Shown here one piece after another: positions 37,963 to 48,703 of a stretch of 64,000 bases of DNA. Position 1 is the stretch's first letter. Every line of letters begins with the position of its first letter. The notes beneath the pieces are model-generated. The model was not told where the DNA came from and made no database searches. It worked only from the letters and a program-made list of their open reading frames with translations. Source of the stretch: Cylindrobasidium torrendii FP15055 ss-10 (Eukaryota; Basidiomycota; Agaricomycetes; Agaricales; Physalacriaceae); the NCBI GenBank assembly GCA_000934385.1, contig KN880461.1:62001-126000 (forward strand), in the 5' to 3' direction. Position numbers and translations under genes: made by a program.

Positions 37963-38333
37963 GAGCGGGCCTCGGCTGCGTACGTAGCGGGTGGAAGGAA
38001 GAGAATATACTGTCACGTGTACCCAATTCCAAGGTCGATCATCCCGTCACCGACGCGCCGAACTGACGCGTCCTTTAAAAGACATTCAAGGCCTCATTGA
38101 TATGCTTTTCACCCTGTATTTACCGAATTGATGCATTTAGTTTGCTGACGGACTATGAGCTACACCTTCAATTTTTACTGCTATGTACCAAGATCTTTCT
38201 GACTCGCAGAGAGGTCAGAAAATTATGATTCATATTTGTCGAGTCCCAATGTTTAAGTGAGCTGCATAGAGCATCCCTTTGTCACTGCATAAGTAGTTCT
38301 ATAAATTTACAGGAGATACTGCATACAGTGGTA
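37963..38333. other. Intergenic, YME1 promoter side
   Basis: 371 nt between two minus-strand genes. AT-rich in 38100-38330, with no coding features. Confidence 0.5.
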
Positions 38334-39493
38334 CTATGGCAAAGCCAGTATCATGTCAATATTCTTGTCTATCTGCCCGAAGCATGTCTTGAACCACTTT
38401 TCTGGTGATATACCCCCACCTGCCTCTCCGTTCAGACTTAATCTTTCGAGGGCCTGCAGAGCAAATATGGTATCCAAGGCTTCGCGTATCCGTGTAACAC
38501 TGCTGCGAAGCTCTTCAAGCTCTTCGGACAGGGATTCACGATCATGAGGAGGATGGAGAGCAGAAATAAAGTCATCCGAGGCGGCGAGAAGCGCAGCTGA
38601 ACATGGCGCGAGGGCGTCGTAGTCTTTTTGTGAAGATGAGGCCGAGGCCGGGGGTGAGAGTATATCTTTTCGCGTTCTTGCGTGGAGGAGGTTGATGATC
38701 CGACCAAGAGTGTGCGCCTGTTCAAGTTGAGCAAAAAAAACCACCCATGAAGGACGAACACAAACGCACTTGTTGGACGCGCGCGCGCTCGTCTGGGTTC
38801 AAGGCAGCCTCTGAATCGAATCCTAGCTCATCCCACCCGTCATCTTCGTCTTCGTCTCCATCCACCTTGTTGAGCACATCATCCAACTCACTCAATCCGT
38901 CCTTCAGTGCTCCCTCATCCAATGCCCATAATTTTCGTACAGCCGTGATGTTGCTGTTCGACAATCCCTTCGGGCCGACTGAGCGCGCAACATCGATAAG
39001 CTCATGCACCTCTCCCACCCGCGCCAGGTATACCTTGTTCGTTGTGGAATGCGATGGATCTGCGAGGGCGGCAAGGAGATGCTTGACGGCGTTGATCACA
39101 TCCGCTGAGACGCGTTCAAACTCACGACGTATCGTCGCGCCGTGGATTGCGGCGTCCAGGAAGGAAACACAATGCACAACCGCCGCTATATGTTTCGATG
39201 TCTCCTGCAGTGGGCTATGCACCGCGGTATACTGTGGATTTACTGGGTCCATAGCTAGTGCCAATTTTGTTGTCGATGCTCGCAATAGCAGGAATAGAGA
39301 CAGAAGGTCCTTTTGGAGGACATCAACACCCAGTGGGGTCGCAGGCTGCTCAATTTCGGAGGGAACAGTCCAAGTATGCGCGGCGGCATCGCAGACTTCG
39401 ATGAGCGTACGAAAAGCCTGAAGTGCTATTACGTTGATAAGCACATTGGCGCGGGCGGCGGCGACGTGATTGACCCTTTTCTTTTTCGGACAT
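38334..39493 (-). CDS. GCIP (Grap2/cyclin-D-interacting) domain protein
   Basis: Exons 39493-39475 (only 19 nt: MSEKEK plus one base), 39425-38770, 38717-38334 give 352 aa. The short first exon is chosen because a 49-nt intron then joins MSEKEK directly to ALQAFRTLIEVCDAA, the usual beginning of the domain. The body is all-helical with DVLQKDLLSLFLLLRASTTK, FLDAAIHGATIRREFERV and ARVGEVHELIDVARSVGPKG. An acidic linker (VDGDEDEDDGWDELGFD) precedes AHTLGRIINLLHARTRKDIL and a final helical bundle. Animal CCNDBP1/GCIP binds cyclin D and HLH proteins; the fungal role is not established. The family call is made from the pattern of helices and the WDELGF acidic block, so function should be held loosely. 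Confidence 0.75.
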
Positions 39494-39643
39494 TCTTCGT
39501 GGTTGGCAAAGATTGAGCAGAGATGATGGGAGCGATCAAAAGGTGCACGTGCTATCATCCACGCTCGATACACTGGCACCAAAAGCAATATTTTACACAG
39601 ATATCCTACAAAACCAAATGTTCAAACTATTGAAGCAATACAA

Positions 39644-40839
39644 CTATCCCCTTCCTTCGGCCCCGTTGACGGGGCGAACGATTCCTGGAGCACCTTCGGT
39701 CTTGGAAGGGCTGCTCGCACCATTTCGCTGCATTTGCTGCGCCAATTGTTTCTGTGCACGGTCGTATTCTGTCTTGAACTTGGAACCAAGGAGATTTGGA
39801 AAGAGGACCTGACTGCGCCTGTTTTTAAACGATTCTTCGTGGGCCATGACCTTCTCCGTCTCAGCCTGCATGTTGAAGAATACGGTCTGCGAGCAATCCG
39901 TCAATATACATATGGAGGGTGCGCTTGGGGACGCACCGACTGCGCGAGCCGCTGAGCGCGCGCCTGCTCCCGCAACTTCTCAATCTCTGCCTTCTTCTCG
40001 TTCACTTGTATTATCCCGGACTTCGGTGTGTCTTTCTGTAATCACAATGCCCTCATAAGCAACCGACAGCCTGGACACAAAGAGCAGACGCACCTTGTTT
40101 GTAAACAACGACTTGTATACGTCCCCATTGTTCAAATCCAAGTCTCCCGTCCTGGGCACATTCTTCATGTGCGCGCGTTGAGGCACAGGTGTTGATCCTG
40201 ACGAGAAATTGGAAGGTACAGGTACAGGAGTGCCCCCCGCCTTCTTCACCGCCGGTGTCTTCTTTGGAATCTTCATCGTCATTGGCATGGGCGGCGGCGC
40301 AGGCGTACCCCCAGTGTCACTATCCGTTGGCGTTGTTATCCTTGGTTTCTTCGCCATAATCACCTTGCCCTTTGGTTTCGATGGTTTCTTTGCAGGCGGA
40401 GGCACCTTGCTACTTCGCTTCCTCTTCGAGCCAGTATCATAATCCCCATCTTCGTCACCACCTCCGGCCAAATCCTGTAGCTCCTCTTCGATTTCGACCA
40501 TTGCACTGCCAGCGTCGTAGTCATCTTCCCCGTCGTCGTCGCTATACTCCGCGCGTCTGCGTTTCTTGGTTGGTTTCTTTCCTTTACTCGACGATGCTTT
40601 CGGTTGAGGTGGTGGAGTCTCTGATAAGGGCGTCAAGTCCTCCTCGTCAGATCCCAGACCAGCCGAATTTGTGGCTGTTTTCTCGAATTTCGGGCGTTTT
40701 GGCGAAGGCGGAACAGACAGCCGCACCTCCTCGTCCTCTGAATCTGAGCTGTATATTTGACGTTTAAGACGACGCTAGAGTCAGCAAGTGTCAGAAACAA
40801 CAGTTCAAGAGCACAGATTCAACACATTACAGAAGACAT
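39644..40839 (-). CDS. Charged low-complexity protein, probably nuclear
   Basis: Exons 40839-40831 (nine nt: ATG TCT TCT), 40774-40094, 40035-39937, 39886-39644 give 343 aa. The tiny first exon is inferred because a 56-nt intron links it in frame to RRLKRQIYSSDSEDEE. The protein alternates acidic (GSDEEDL, DDDGEDDYD) and very basic tracts (KGKKPTKKRRR, TGSKRKRSSK) with Pro-rich linkers, suggesting a disordered nuclear protein. The C-terminal part is helical: DLDLNNGDVYKSLFTNK, KAEIEKLREQARAQR, ETEKVMAHEESFKNRR. The frame runs cleanly through all junctions. No family is recognised; chromatin or RNA association is only suggested by composition. Confidence 0.75.
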
Positions 40840-41024
40840 GGTGGTGAATGGCCAAGATTATGATAATGACCCCGAACGGATCAAGCCTTCGGCTCCGTGA
40901 CGCCACAATAACACAGCGACGCTTATTCCACTACCACAGTGAACAGCAAATTACATAGTGTTACATTTCTTGTTTAACAACCTACCGATATACAGCAAAC
41001 AGTAACGTATAATACAAAGGCAGT

Positions 41025-42314
41025 TTACGACTTGTCCGCATACTTGGGGTCGTTGTAGAACTTCAGTAAGTCATTTACATCGTCCTTGCTTCCCAGGAAG
41101 CACGAGCAACGCTCATGAATGTTCTTGGGTACGATGTCCAGGATTCTTTGCTTGCCCGTTGTTGCGACACCTCCAGCTTGTTCGGTGAGGAAAGCCATAG
41201 GGAATGCCTCGTAGAGCAGACGGAGCTTGCCGCTCTTGCTCTTCTTGTCGTCGGGGTAGCCGAAGATACCACCGTACAAGAATGTTCGATGCACATCGGC
41301 CACCATGGAGCCGATGTATCGTGCGCTGTACGGCTTGCCGGAGGCAGGATACTTTATGCTGTGAAGATACGCGTTCACAGGCTCATGGAAGAACATCGAG
41401 TTGCCCTCGTTGAACGAGTAAATCTTGCCGCGGGGCGGGATTTGGATCTAGCAGATGAGGTCAGCCATTGGGAAAGACTGACGTTGTGGGGAAAGCGTAC
41501 GTCAGGATGGGTCAGGATGAACTCTCCGAGGGCAGCATCGAGTGTGTAACCATTGACGCCTTGACCGGTGGAGAGAATAAGGTTGGCGGATGAACCATAC
41601 CTGCAGAACAGTTAGCATCCACAGAAGTTGACCTGTAGAGGGGACATACATGGTATAGCCAGCCGCAACCATCTTACTTCCCTGTTGCAGCACATCCTCA
41701 AGGCTGGCCGAACCATCGTTGAGCTAAAGGGGAATCTCAGCCACAAGCCAACACGGTCACAATATGCACACGCACCACCTGGTAGATGCCAAAGATTGTG
41801 CCAACGTTTACACCGGCATCGATGTTGCTGGAGCCGTCGAGAGGGTCAAAGACGACACAATATTTGCCGCGGTTCTTCTCCTCGATGATAATGGCATTCT
41901 CGCGCTCTTCTGATACGAGAACAGCACATTTACCGGACGCACGGAGCGCGTTGACCATGATGTCGTCGGATAGAACATCGAGTTTCTTTTGGTCTTCGCC
42001 CTGGACATTCTGCTCTCCAGCCAAACCGACACTGATGAAATCAGTATAAATAACGCGGCCGCGTCACTTGGCCAGCACTCACAGGTTGATCAAGCGTGCG
42101 CGGCGGACATTGGTCGCAATGAATTTGGAAGTCACTTGGATCGCGGTGAGCAAGAGGGTGAGATCGCCTGTTGCGGCGGAGCCAAGACGAAGCTGGTCGC
42201 CGAGGACATGACTGGCGACGCATAAGCGATGAGATCTGGCACTGGCAGGACTGGCGCATACCGAGTGAGGGTGATCAGGTCAGTGGAGGGAGGTGCTTCT
42301 TCGATGCCAGACAT
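41025..42314 (-). CDS. FBP1: Fructose-1,6-bisphosphatase
   Basis: Exons 42314-42262, 42211-42083, 42031-41776, 41723-41650, 41600-41501, 41447-41025 give 344 aa, the normal length. The enzyme hydrolyses fructose 1,6-bisphosphate to fructose 6-phosphate, the committed step of gluconeogenesis, in the cytosol. Visible signature blocks: [14 protein letters not shown], the metal/active-site loop [27 protein letters not shown], the substrate region [20 protein letters not shown], and [20 protein letters not shown]. The N-terminus lacks the long regulatory extension of budding yeast. Intron positions keep frame throughout. Carbon-source control is expected from family knowledge. Confidence 0.97.
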
Positions 42315-42658
42315 AATGGTGGACGTAGTTGGCCGCGGTCGGTGGTGGTGGTGGTGGTCAGAAGGGAACAGCGGTTGGGTAGATCGAGCGGAGTCCCGAG
42401 GGAGAAAGTAGTCTCCTCTGCAATGATATCACCGGCCCTTATACTTCCTTGCCTTTATCACGTGATACCCCGTACGTGCGCTTCAGTTATTTGTGCGGCG
42501 CTCCATTCTCCACTGTTGACCGACGTAGTGCACTACAGAAACGAGAAATCGATGTAATATGCTAGGTAATGGGGCGCTCCTGCAGTAGTGGTATGAGTAC
42601 AATACATGGTGAATAATAAATGCTTTGCTTGTTGTTGTTGTATGTCGTTGGAATCTTA
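42315..42658. promoter_or_regulatory. FBPase upstream region with CACGTG and TATA-like elements
   Basis: On the minus strand a TATAAG sequence (plus-strand CTTATA near 42438-42443) lies about 125 nt upstream of the ATG. A CACGTG palindrome is at 42459-42464. Both are plausible promoter elements; no binding is demonstrated. The distal part is the 3' flank of the zinc-finger gene. Confidence 0.4.
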
Positions 42659-44582
42659 TCATCTCTTCCGTTTCTCTCCTGCGGCTACGGCCTCCCCCGC
42701 CGGCACGCCTCCGGACCCGATGTCCCCCTCTTCAAGGTCTGACAGGTTAGCGTCGTCCACCCCGGCCCGGTCTTCCCGCATGCCACTCGTCGTCGGTCCG
42801 ATCTTCTGCTTCTCGAATCGCTTGTAAGCGTAGTCTTCGTCTGCAGAGTCCTCCTCGAGCTCGTCCAGTTCATCCTCATCCTCGTCTTCGTACGTTCTGG
42901 AATGCACCTGCGCAAGCGCTGCTGCAATATCCGCGCTGATGTTCGCTACGCGGAGCTCCAGCGGCTCCTCGGGTTCAGAAGTTGCAGACGATACGCCGCC
43001 CACCAAGGCGGAAATCGTCCTCATAGAGTCAACGACAGTCTGGTCTTCCTCCTCCTCGCTGTCACTTTGCAGCTTCCGTCTCTTCGTTTTGAAGCTATAA
43101 CGTCTGCAACGCGGGTCAATTGAGGATGTAACTGCAAATCGATGTCACTCACACATTGGGATCCGGCATGAAGTCAGGATCATGGGTCCTCATATGTTGA
43201 TTCAAAGTATTCCGCCGCGTGAAAGTCTTCGTACACGCGTCGTTCTCACACTTGTACGGCCGCTTCCCAGTATGAGTGCGCCGGTGTCGCGCCAAACTAC
43301 TCGAGTCGCTGAAAGTCTTGTTACAGCCAGGGTATTCACAGCAGTGCGGTTTCTCCCCGGTGTGCACACGAGCATGCACGTGCAGGGCTGAGCGCTATGC
43401 AATATTGGTTAGTGCACAACAACAACGAGGGCCAATTGGATCGAATTACCTGTATGAAAGTCTTTCCACAGTCAGAAATGGGACAGGTAAATGGCCGTTC
43501 GCCAGTATGTATGCGCATGTGTCGCTCAAGATCGCTCTTCCGGGTGAAAACCTTGTGGCAGCTGGGCTGGTCGCAGATATGGGATCCTTTTGACTTGGTC
43601 TGCTTCTTCGTCCCTTTGCCAGACTTTGTTGCCGGCTTATTAGTCGACGCCGACGTTGACGCGACGGGTTGACTAGCACGTGGGAACATGTATGGATTCG
43701 ATGGTGGGGGTGGGGGTGGTTCAGATACAGCTTCGCCATTGACGCGGGAAAGAACTGGAGAAACGTCCTCTTCTGGCGACGAAGATTGGTCGGGCCCAAA
43801 ATCGGGGTCCGTGTCGAATGTGCCCAGATCCCCGAGAATGTCGTTCAAGTCGGCAAAATCTTTGCCTATTGGGAGTCCAACTGGCGAGTGTGATCTGTGT
43901 GGTGTCGATGGTTCGCCGTCCGAGTCGCTGTTGACGTCGGAGAAGAGGTAATCTGACTTCTCGGGAGAGTGTGTACTACGGTGCCGACGCTTGGGGGATC
44001 GGCTGGGAGGTGATGACTCGGCAGCAGTGAGGGAATGGAATGCAGGCGCGGTGCGAGTGCTCTCGCGTGTTGCTACAAGTGCTCCATGGCTTATATCGAC
44101 GGTTGAAGTAGCGCCAGCCTGCGCTGCACTAAGCATCGCCGCGAGCGTGGAAATGTTGACGTCGCCGAGGCCTGGGATAGATGCGGTTTCACCGGCGGCG
44201 CTTGAGTTTGCAGCCTCTGGCTGAGAGGGGATGCCGGATGTTTGGGATGCAAGGCTGAGGAGCGCATCTGTGACACTTGAAGCATCTCGATTGAGCAGAG
44301 AGGATAAGTCGCGTTCCAGCAGCGCGACCGAAAATGGATGTTGGCCTGGTGATGTTGGCCTTGGACTCAGGCTGTGGTCACTTTCGAACAGGGCGCCGAT
44401 CACGCTTGAGGCGTCTTCCACCCGTGTCTCTGGGTCCTCCCCGTCATCCCCAATATTAGCGTCGTTGACGACGTCTGAGAGATCGAGCACTGGGTCCTCG
44501 TGGCCTGGCACGGACGATGGACTGGACCTAGCAAAAAGAGTAAGCACAATGGTTTCCCGAGACGAATGATGCATAAATACAT
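42659..44582 (-). CDS. C2H2 zinc-finger transcription factor with four fingers
   Basis: Exons 44582-44581 (A and T of the start codon), 44527-43450, 43394-43153, 43103-42659 give 588 aa. The start is inferred to be split by an intron with a strong branch site and acceptor (GCTTAC then CTTTTTGCTAG), giving [13 protein letters not shown]. The unspliced ATG at 44574 (MHHSSRET) is the alternative. The N-terminal half is acidic and Ser/Pro-rich ([19 protein letters not shown]), as in activation domains, with a basic patch ([11 protein letters not shown]). Four C2H2 fingers follow with TGE/TGK linkers: CDQPSC, CPISDC, CEYPGC, CENDAC as Cys pairs and RH/HH pairs after. The C-terminus is acidic ([15 protein letters not shown]). 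It is a nuclear DNA-binding regulator; target genes are unknown. Confidence 0.87.
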
Positions 44583-44756
44583 GTATTTCCAGCGCGTTGG
44601 AGCGTGTCTTTCGAGCGCAACGCCGACAAATGAACGATTAAGGTGATGGCGCTGTGCAGAGTGTTGCTTTTCGGCAGCCCGGCACGGGCAGATGATGGCA
44701 CATGGCTGCCAGAATGAAGCCCAGGCACCAGCATAACTCTCCCTCCAACGTCGACG
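44583..44756. promoter_or_regulatory. Very short divergent promoter (zinc-finger gene / PMP3)
   Basis: Only 174 nt separate the two divergent start codons, and both 5'UTRs must fit in it, so the genes probably share a bidirectional promoter or have overlapping 5' transcripts. It is GC-rich in the middle (GCCCGGCACGGGC inverted repeat near 44678-44690). No clear TATA. Confidence 0.4.
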
Positions 44757-45768
44757 ATGGAAGGGGCAGCACAGCGTTACGTCAAAGACATCGACCTCAC
44801 GCCTCGGAGGCATCATGGCTATGCAGTCGTGCTGTTCATCATGGGCACTCTTTTCCCGCCGCTTGGTGAGTCCCGCCGTTCTTGGCATTACTCCGACGTG
44901 CTCACTGCGATCTTCGTAGCTGTTGCTGCACGTTTCGGCATCGGTGGTGACTTCTTCTTGAATCTACTGCTCACAATCTGTGGCTATATACCCGGTGCGT
45001 AGACCTACCATTCCTCTCCCGCACAGGAGGTAATCTTGCCCCAGGTCACGGCCACAATTTCTACATCCAGGTCAGCCGACTACGCCACCGCCCTCGCCCC
45101 GAGCACTGATCCTTGACCCGCAGAACATCCGCAATAACAAGAACCATGCCCGGACGCCCAAGTGGGCTCAACGATACGGCCTCGTCGATACCTCCGAGAT
45201 CCGTCGCAAGCAGAAGAAATCGCAATGGGCTAGCAGATACAATGACCGTCTCCCGCATTCGACACTCGATGACGCTCCTTATGCCGAGGGGCAACAACCT
45301 ACGCGCAACAGTGTCGATACCGGGAGCGACGAAGTGCGCAGACAGCCATCCGACGGACTTTGGCGCCCGGAAGACGAGAGTTACTATGCCAATGATAACA
45401 ACAGCTCCCAATCTGGCGGACGATGGCACTATCCTGCCAACTTCGAGGACGCAGAGGGCCTCTCGAGTCACAAGAAGTCGAAAAAGAAGAAGTTGGGCTC
45501 CAAGAAGGACCGCTGGGAGAGAACCGAAGATGCATACGCCGTGACGGACGACCAGGACCGCAAGAAGAAGAAGAAGAAATCCAAGCGCAAGTCCGTCGCT
45601 GAGAGCATCGCCAGCTCCCATGACTCTGTATATCCCGAGAACCCGGAGGGCGAACACTACGGCTCCAGACGTGCTGCACCAGCGCCGGAGCAAGGAAATG
45701 GCAGCGCAAGTGGCAATGGGAATGCACGCAAAGCTACCTCCGACGATATCTTTGAGCACCAGTTCTAA
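44757..45768 (+). CDS. PMP3: Pmp3/UPF0057-type membrane protein with long basic C-terminal tail
   Basis: Exons 44757-44865, 44920-44994, 45045-45070, 45124-45768 give 284 aa. The core of about 70 residues has the Pmp3 pattern of two hydrophobic helices: VVLFIMGTLFPPLAV then FGIGGDFFLNLLLTICGYIP, followed by GHGHNFYIQNIRNN. In yeast Pmp3 is a tiny plasma-membrane proteolipid affecting cation uptake and membrane potential under stress. Here the core is followed by about 200 hydrophilic residues: polar, then Lys-rich (HKKSKKKKLGSKKDR, DRKKKKKKSKRKS) and Gly/Asn-rich. The usual family length is about 55 aa, so the tail is an extension, probably cytosolic and disordered. The reading frame in the tail is uninterrupted and Lys codons are mostly AAG. 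Confidence 0.88.
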
Positions 45769-46162
45769 GCCAGTGCGTTGCCATGTCATTCTACATAGCT
45801 TGACAATATACTGACAAGTAACAGTGGGTTGTTAATTCCAGACGTCTATATTGTGTGTTCCATCTACAACTGGCCCACCCTGGTCGGGGCCTTGATCTGG
45901 TTTACACGCTCCTTAACCGACTTCCACAACCTCCCTCCGTAGCCTGCACTACCTCATGCACTCCGTCTCCTTCCAGCATTCAGAACGCACCGAGTATTGT
46001 GTATCTTTATGCTGTTATTTATTAGAGGACAAAGCTGTTATCCAACACGGACCTAATTACCACTCGGTGTAATCGAACCGCGTTCTCCGCCTTCATGCTT
46101 CTCGTTCCACCCATGCGGCTGCGATGGCGTGCCAGGGACTTATCGTTTGCTCTCTTCCCACC
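45769..46162. other. Intergenic between PMP3 and PNGase A-like gene
   Basis: 394 nt, 3' flank of PMP3 and promoter of the amidase gene. An upstream in-frame ATG at 46124 would add 13 residues before the signal peptide. Nothing else is seen. Confidence 0.5.
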
Positions 46163-48449
46163 ATGAGGCTTAGCGCTTTTGCTTTGACGGCGGCGCTGGT
46201 GCGCACTGCTTCTTCAGCAGTGCTTGAGAATTTTCAAGTAACACAGCCGGCCATTCTCCCGAGTGGTGTCAAGCAATGCACCGTCGAGGTCCTAAGGTGT
46301 GTATGGCGCCTGTATCTGAGTGCTACTACTGAGAAATACTGGAGACGTGATTTCGCCTCCTCGTATGGGCAGTACGTCCCTCCTGCTCTTTGCCACTGCA
46401 TGACTGTACTAACTGTTAATCTTAGTGCAGAAGTCGTCGAGCTGATGTAAGAGCAACCTTCTCGAGCGGATGCCCACGTTCTAAGTCCTGCAGCCCTCCC
46501 ACGGACTGTGGCCCGCTTGGCTCATGGTCGGCCATCACTCTGAATCTAACAGTGACCTCCAATGGGACGCAGTACGACCGGCTTGGTGTTTTCACTTTCC
46601 AGAATGTCGAAAGTGCGCAATGCTACGCTTGCTGTAACCCTCAAGCGCTCACCTAGCACTGTGCTTTTGCAGTCTGGCGCACATCGACACCGGAGCCCAC
46701 GCGTGGGGACGGCATCCGCTGGACATATGTGAAGGACGTAACGAAGTACCTACCTCTCTTCGAGAAGCCAGGAACGTTCATCTTCCAGCTCGACAACATT
46801 ATTCAGGAAGGATTGGATGGCGTATATTCAAGTCAGTACCTCCATATCTTCTCACCGACTGCTCGACTAAGCGTGACTCTCAGCTGTGGTTGGAGCAACG
46901 TACTACGCATCTTCGGAAAAGCATCCTACAGCAGCCAAAGCCGATCTTATAATCCCACTTTCGACTCTGGCCAACGATACAGGAAACGACGCGGCTGTAC
47001 CACCAGGATTTTCGGTACGCCGCGCAAAAATTTGCAATAGTGGTTGTTGATGGGATCACCAAGCTCAATGTAACTCTTCCAACAAACACCATCAAGGTAT
47101 TCGCAGAGCTATACGCTTCGGGAAATAGCCAGGAAGAATTCTGGTACTTGAATGCGCCAAATGACTACCTCGAGGAACTTCCGGATGGTACAACATATGG
47201 ACAAGGGCCGTTCAGGGAAGTGAGGCTTCTTGTCGATGGTCGGCTCTCTGGTGTTGCATTTCCATACGCTGTTTTGTTCACAGGAGGGATCATTCCCTCA
47301 TTTTGGAGGTACATGTCGTTGAAACCAAATCATTCACTGCGTATCCCGTTAAATGACTTGCAGACCTATCGCAGCTTACGGCGCCCTTGACCTGCCGACA
47401 TATTTTATTGATGTGACACCGTTTGCATCTCTTCTGGCTGATGGGTACCGCATTCAATTGTACGCTGGCGCATATTTTGACGCTCTTGCATGTAGTAATC
47501 CGCACAATTTCACAATCGACGTCGCAAGCGCGGAGAATGACCACGCCATTCTTGGGAACTGGTTTGTCTCTGGCGCGTTGTATGTTGTCCTCGACACATC
47601 CCCCAAACCGACAACAGGCGGTATCACAGTGTATGAAGCAGACCCATATGCTTCGAGCAGCGTGAGCCGCACCGACACTGGGGATGTGGCCTTCACAGTC
47701 TCTGCGGAACGCACGATACACATTGAGGCAACTGTGATCAGTGGGAGTGGGGAGACGACTACGGTGGTCTGGACACAGAATCTGTCGTATGAGAATAAGC
47801 AGACTTTTGATGCGAACGCCACTGTTCAGGTAGTAATTTATCGTTACACCACTGAGGAGACTAACTCCTGGAGGCAGACTATGCGCCAGACAGCTTCCGG
47901 CACGACGAAGTCGACGCACAATGGGAAGTCCGCTCTTTCGGATGTGTTTGAATATCCTTTGGATATTGACTTTACATATGAGAATGAGAACTTGACGAGC
48001 TGTGCGTGTTTTCACTCGATAGAGCCCGGATGTAACCTTACAGTCTCAACAATACAGGGACATCGTCGCTTAATCATACATACGACCGGGCTCTTCTCCC
48101 AAGCCCCTTGCAGATAGAGAACAAGATACACAATGAACAGGGCGTCGGTAAGTGCTGATTTGATCATCGATTCTCTCCAATTTAAACGAATTGGCCAGTT
48201 GGTTTCTTCGAGATACGCACGGGAGGCAATCTTGGGAATGGCACGAGCAACAACAGCTTTACATATGGAGACGTGCTGGGAAACACATATTCGCGCACCG
48301 TCAATGCCGCGTTGAACAACATTACCTTTGATGAAGAATCAGGTAGTCTAGCAGGGGACATAGACAAGGAGTTGCAGGCTGACCGCATGGCTGGCGGCGG
48401 TGATGAAGGGATCCAGGCTCGTTTGCCTGGCCGGGGAGAGGTTTCTTGA
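46163..48449 (+). CDS. Peptide-N4-(N-acetyl-beta-glucosaminyl)asparagine amidase A-like protein, secreted
   Basis: Eleven exons, 585 aa: 46163-46296, 46345-46371, 46431-46612, 46673-46831, 46884-47014, 47064-47308, 47364-47444, 47496-47829, 47878-48001, 48058-48147, 48199-48449. The start at 46163 gives a clean signal peptide (MRLSAFALTAALVRTASSA). PNGase A-family blocks follow: PPTDCGPLGSW, YDRLGVFTFQNVEIWRTSTP, RGDGIRWTYVKDVT, TFIFQLDNI, VPPGFS, GPFREVRLLVDG, PYAVLFTGGI, ALDLPTYFIDVTP and SAENDHAILGNW. The enzyme class cleaves N-glycans from glycopeptides outside the cell. Many NxT/NxS sequons support secretion. There is no C-terminal membrane anchor. The 27-nt second exon is the least certain part. 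Confidence 0.9.
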
Positions 48450-48703
48450 GGTTTCAATTATAGCATTGAGCTATTTACTCATTCCTGGGTACATGTTTGC
48501 AGTCTTGAAATCCAAGAATCAGCTTGTTTGTGTGTCAAGATTCTCGGAATAAGTATACCATTATGAATAAGCTTCATAATCCTTGTTGAAATACGCTTTT
48601 AAAGAGTCGTGGCGCACTAGTTGTTCTTGTTTGTCCGGATGCGGCAGTGCTAAATTTCTGACCATCATCATTGTCGGCGATCGCGACCTCTGGCTTCATA
48701 GAA

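Noticed and set aside
43675..43893. Plus-strand frames over the zinc-finger gene
   Set aside because: Shadows of the Gly/Pro-rich and acidic parts of the C2H2 factor on the other strand.
45061..45789. 242-codon minus-strand open frame
   Set aside because: Antisense to the last PMP3 exon; arises from its Lys/Ser-rich codons and has no motifs.
47290..48015. 241-codon minus-strand open frame
   Set aside because: Antisense to PNGase A-like exons, which match their family across several introns.
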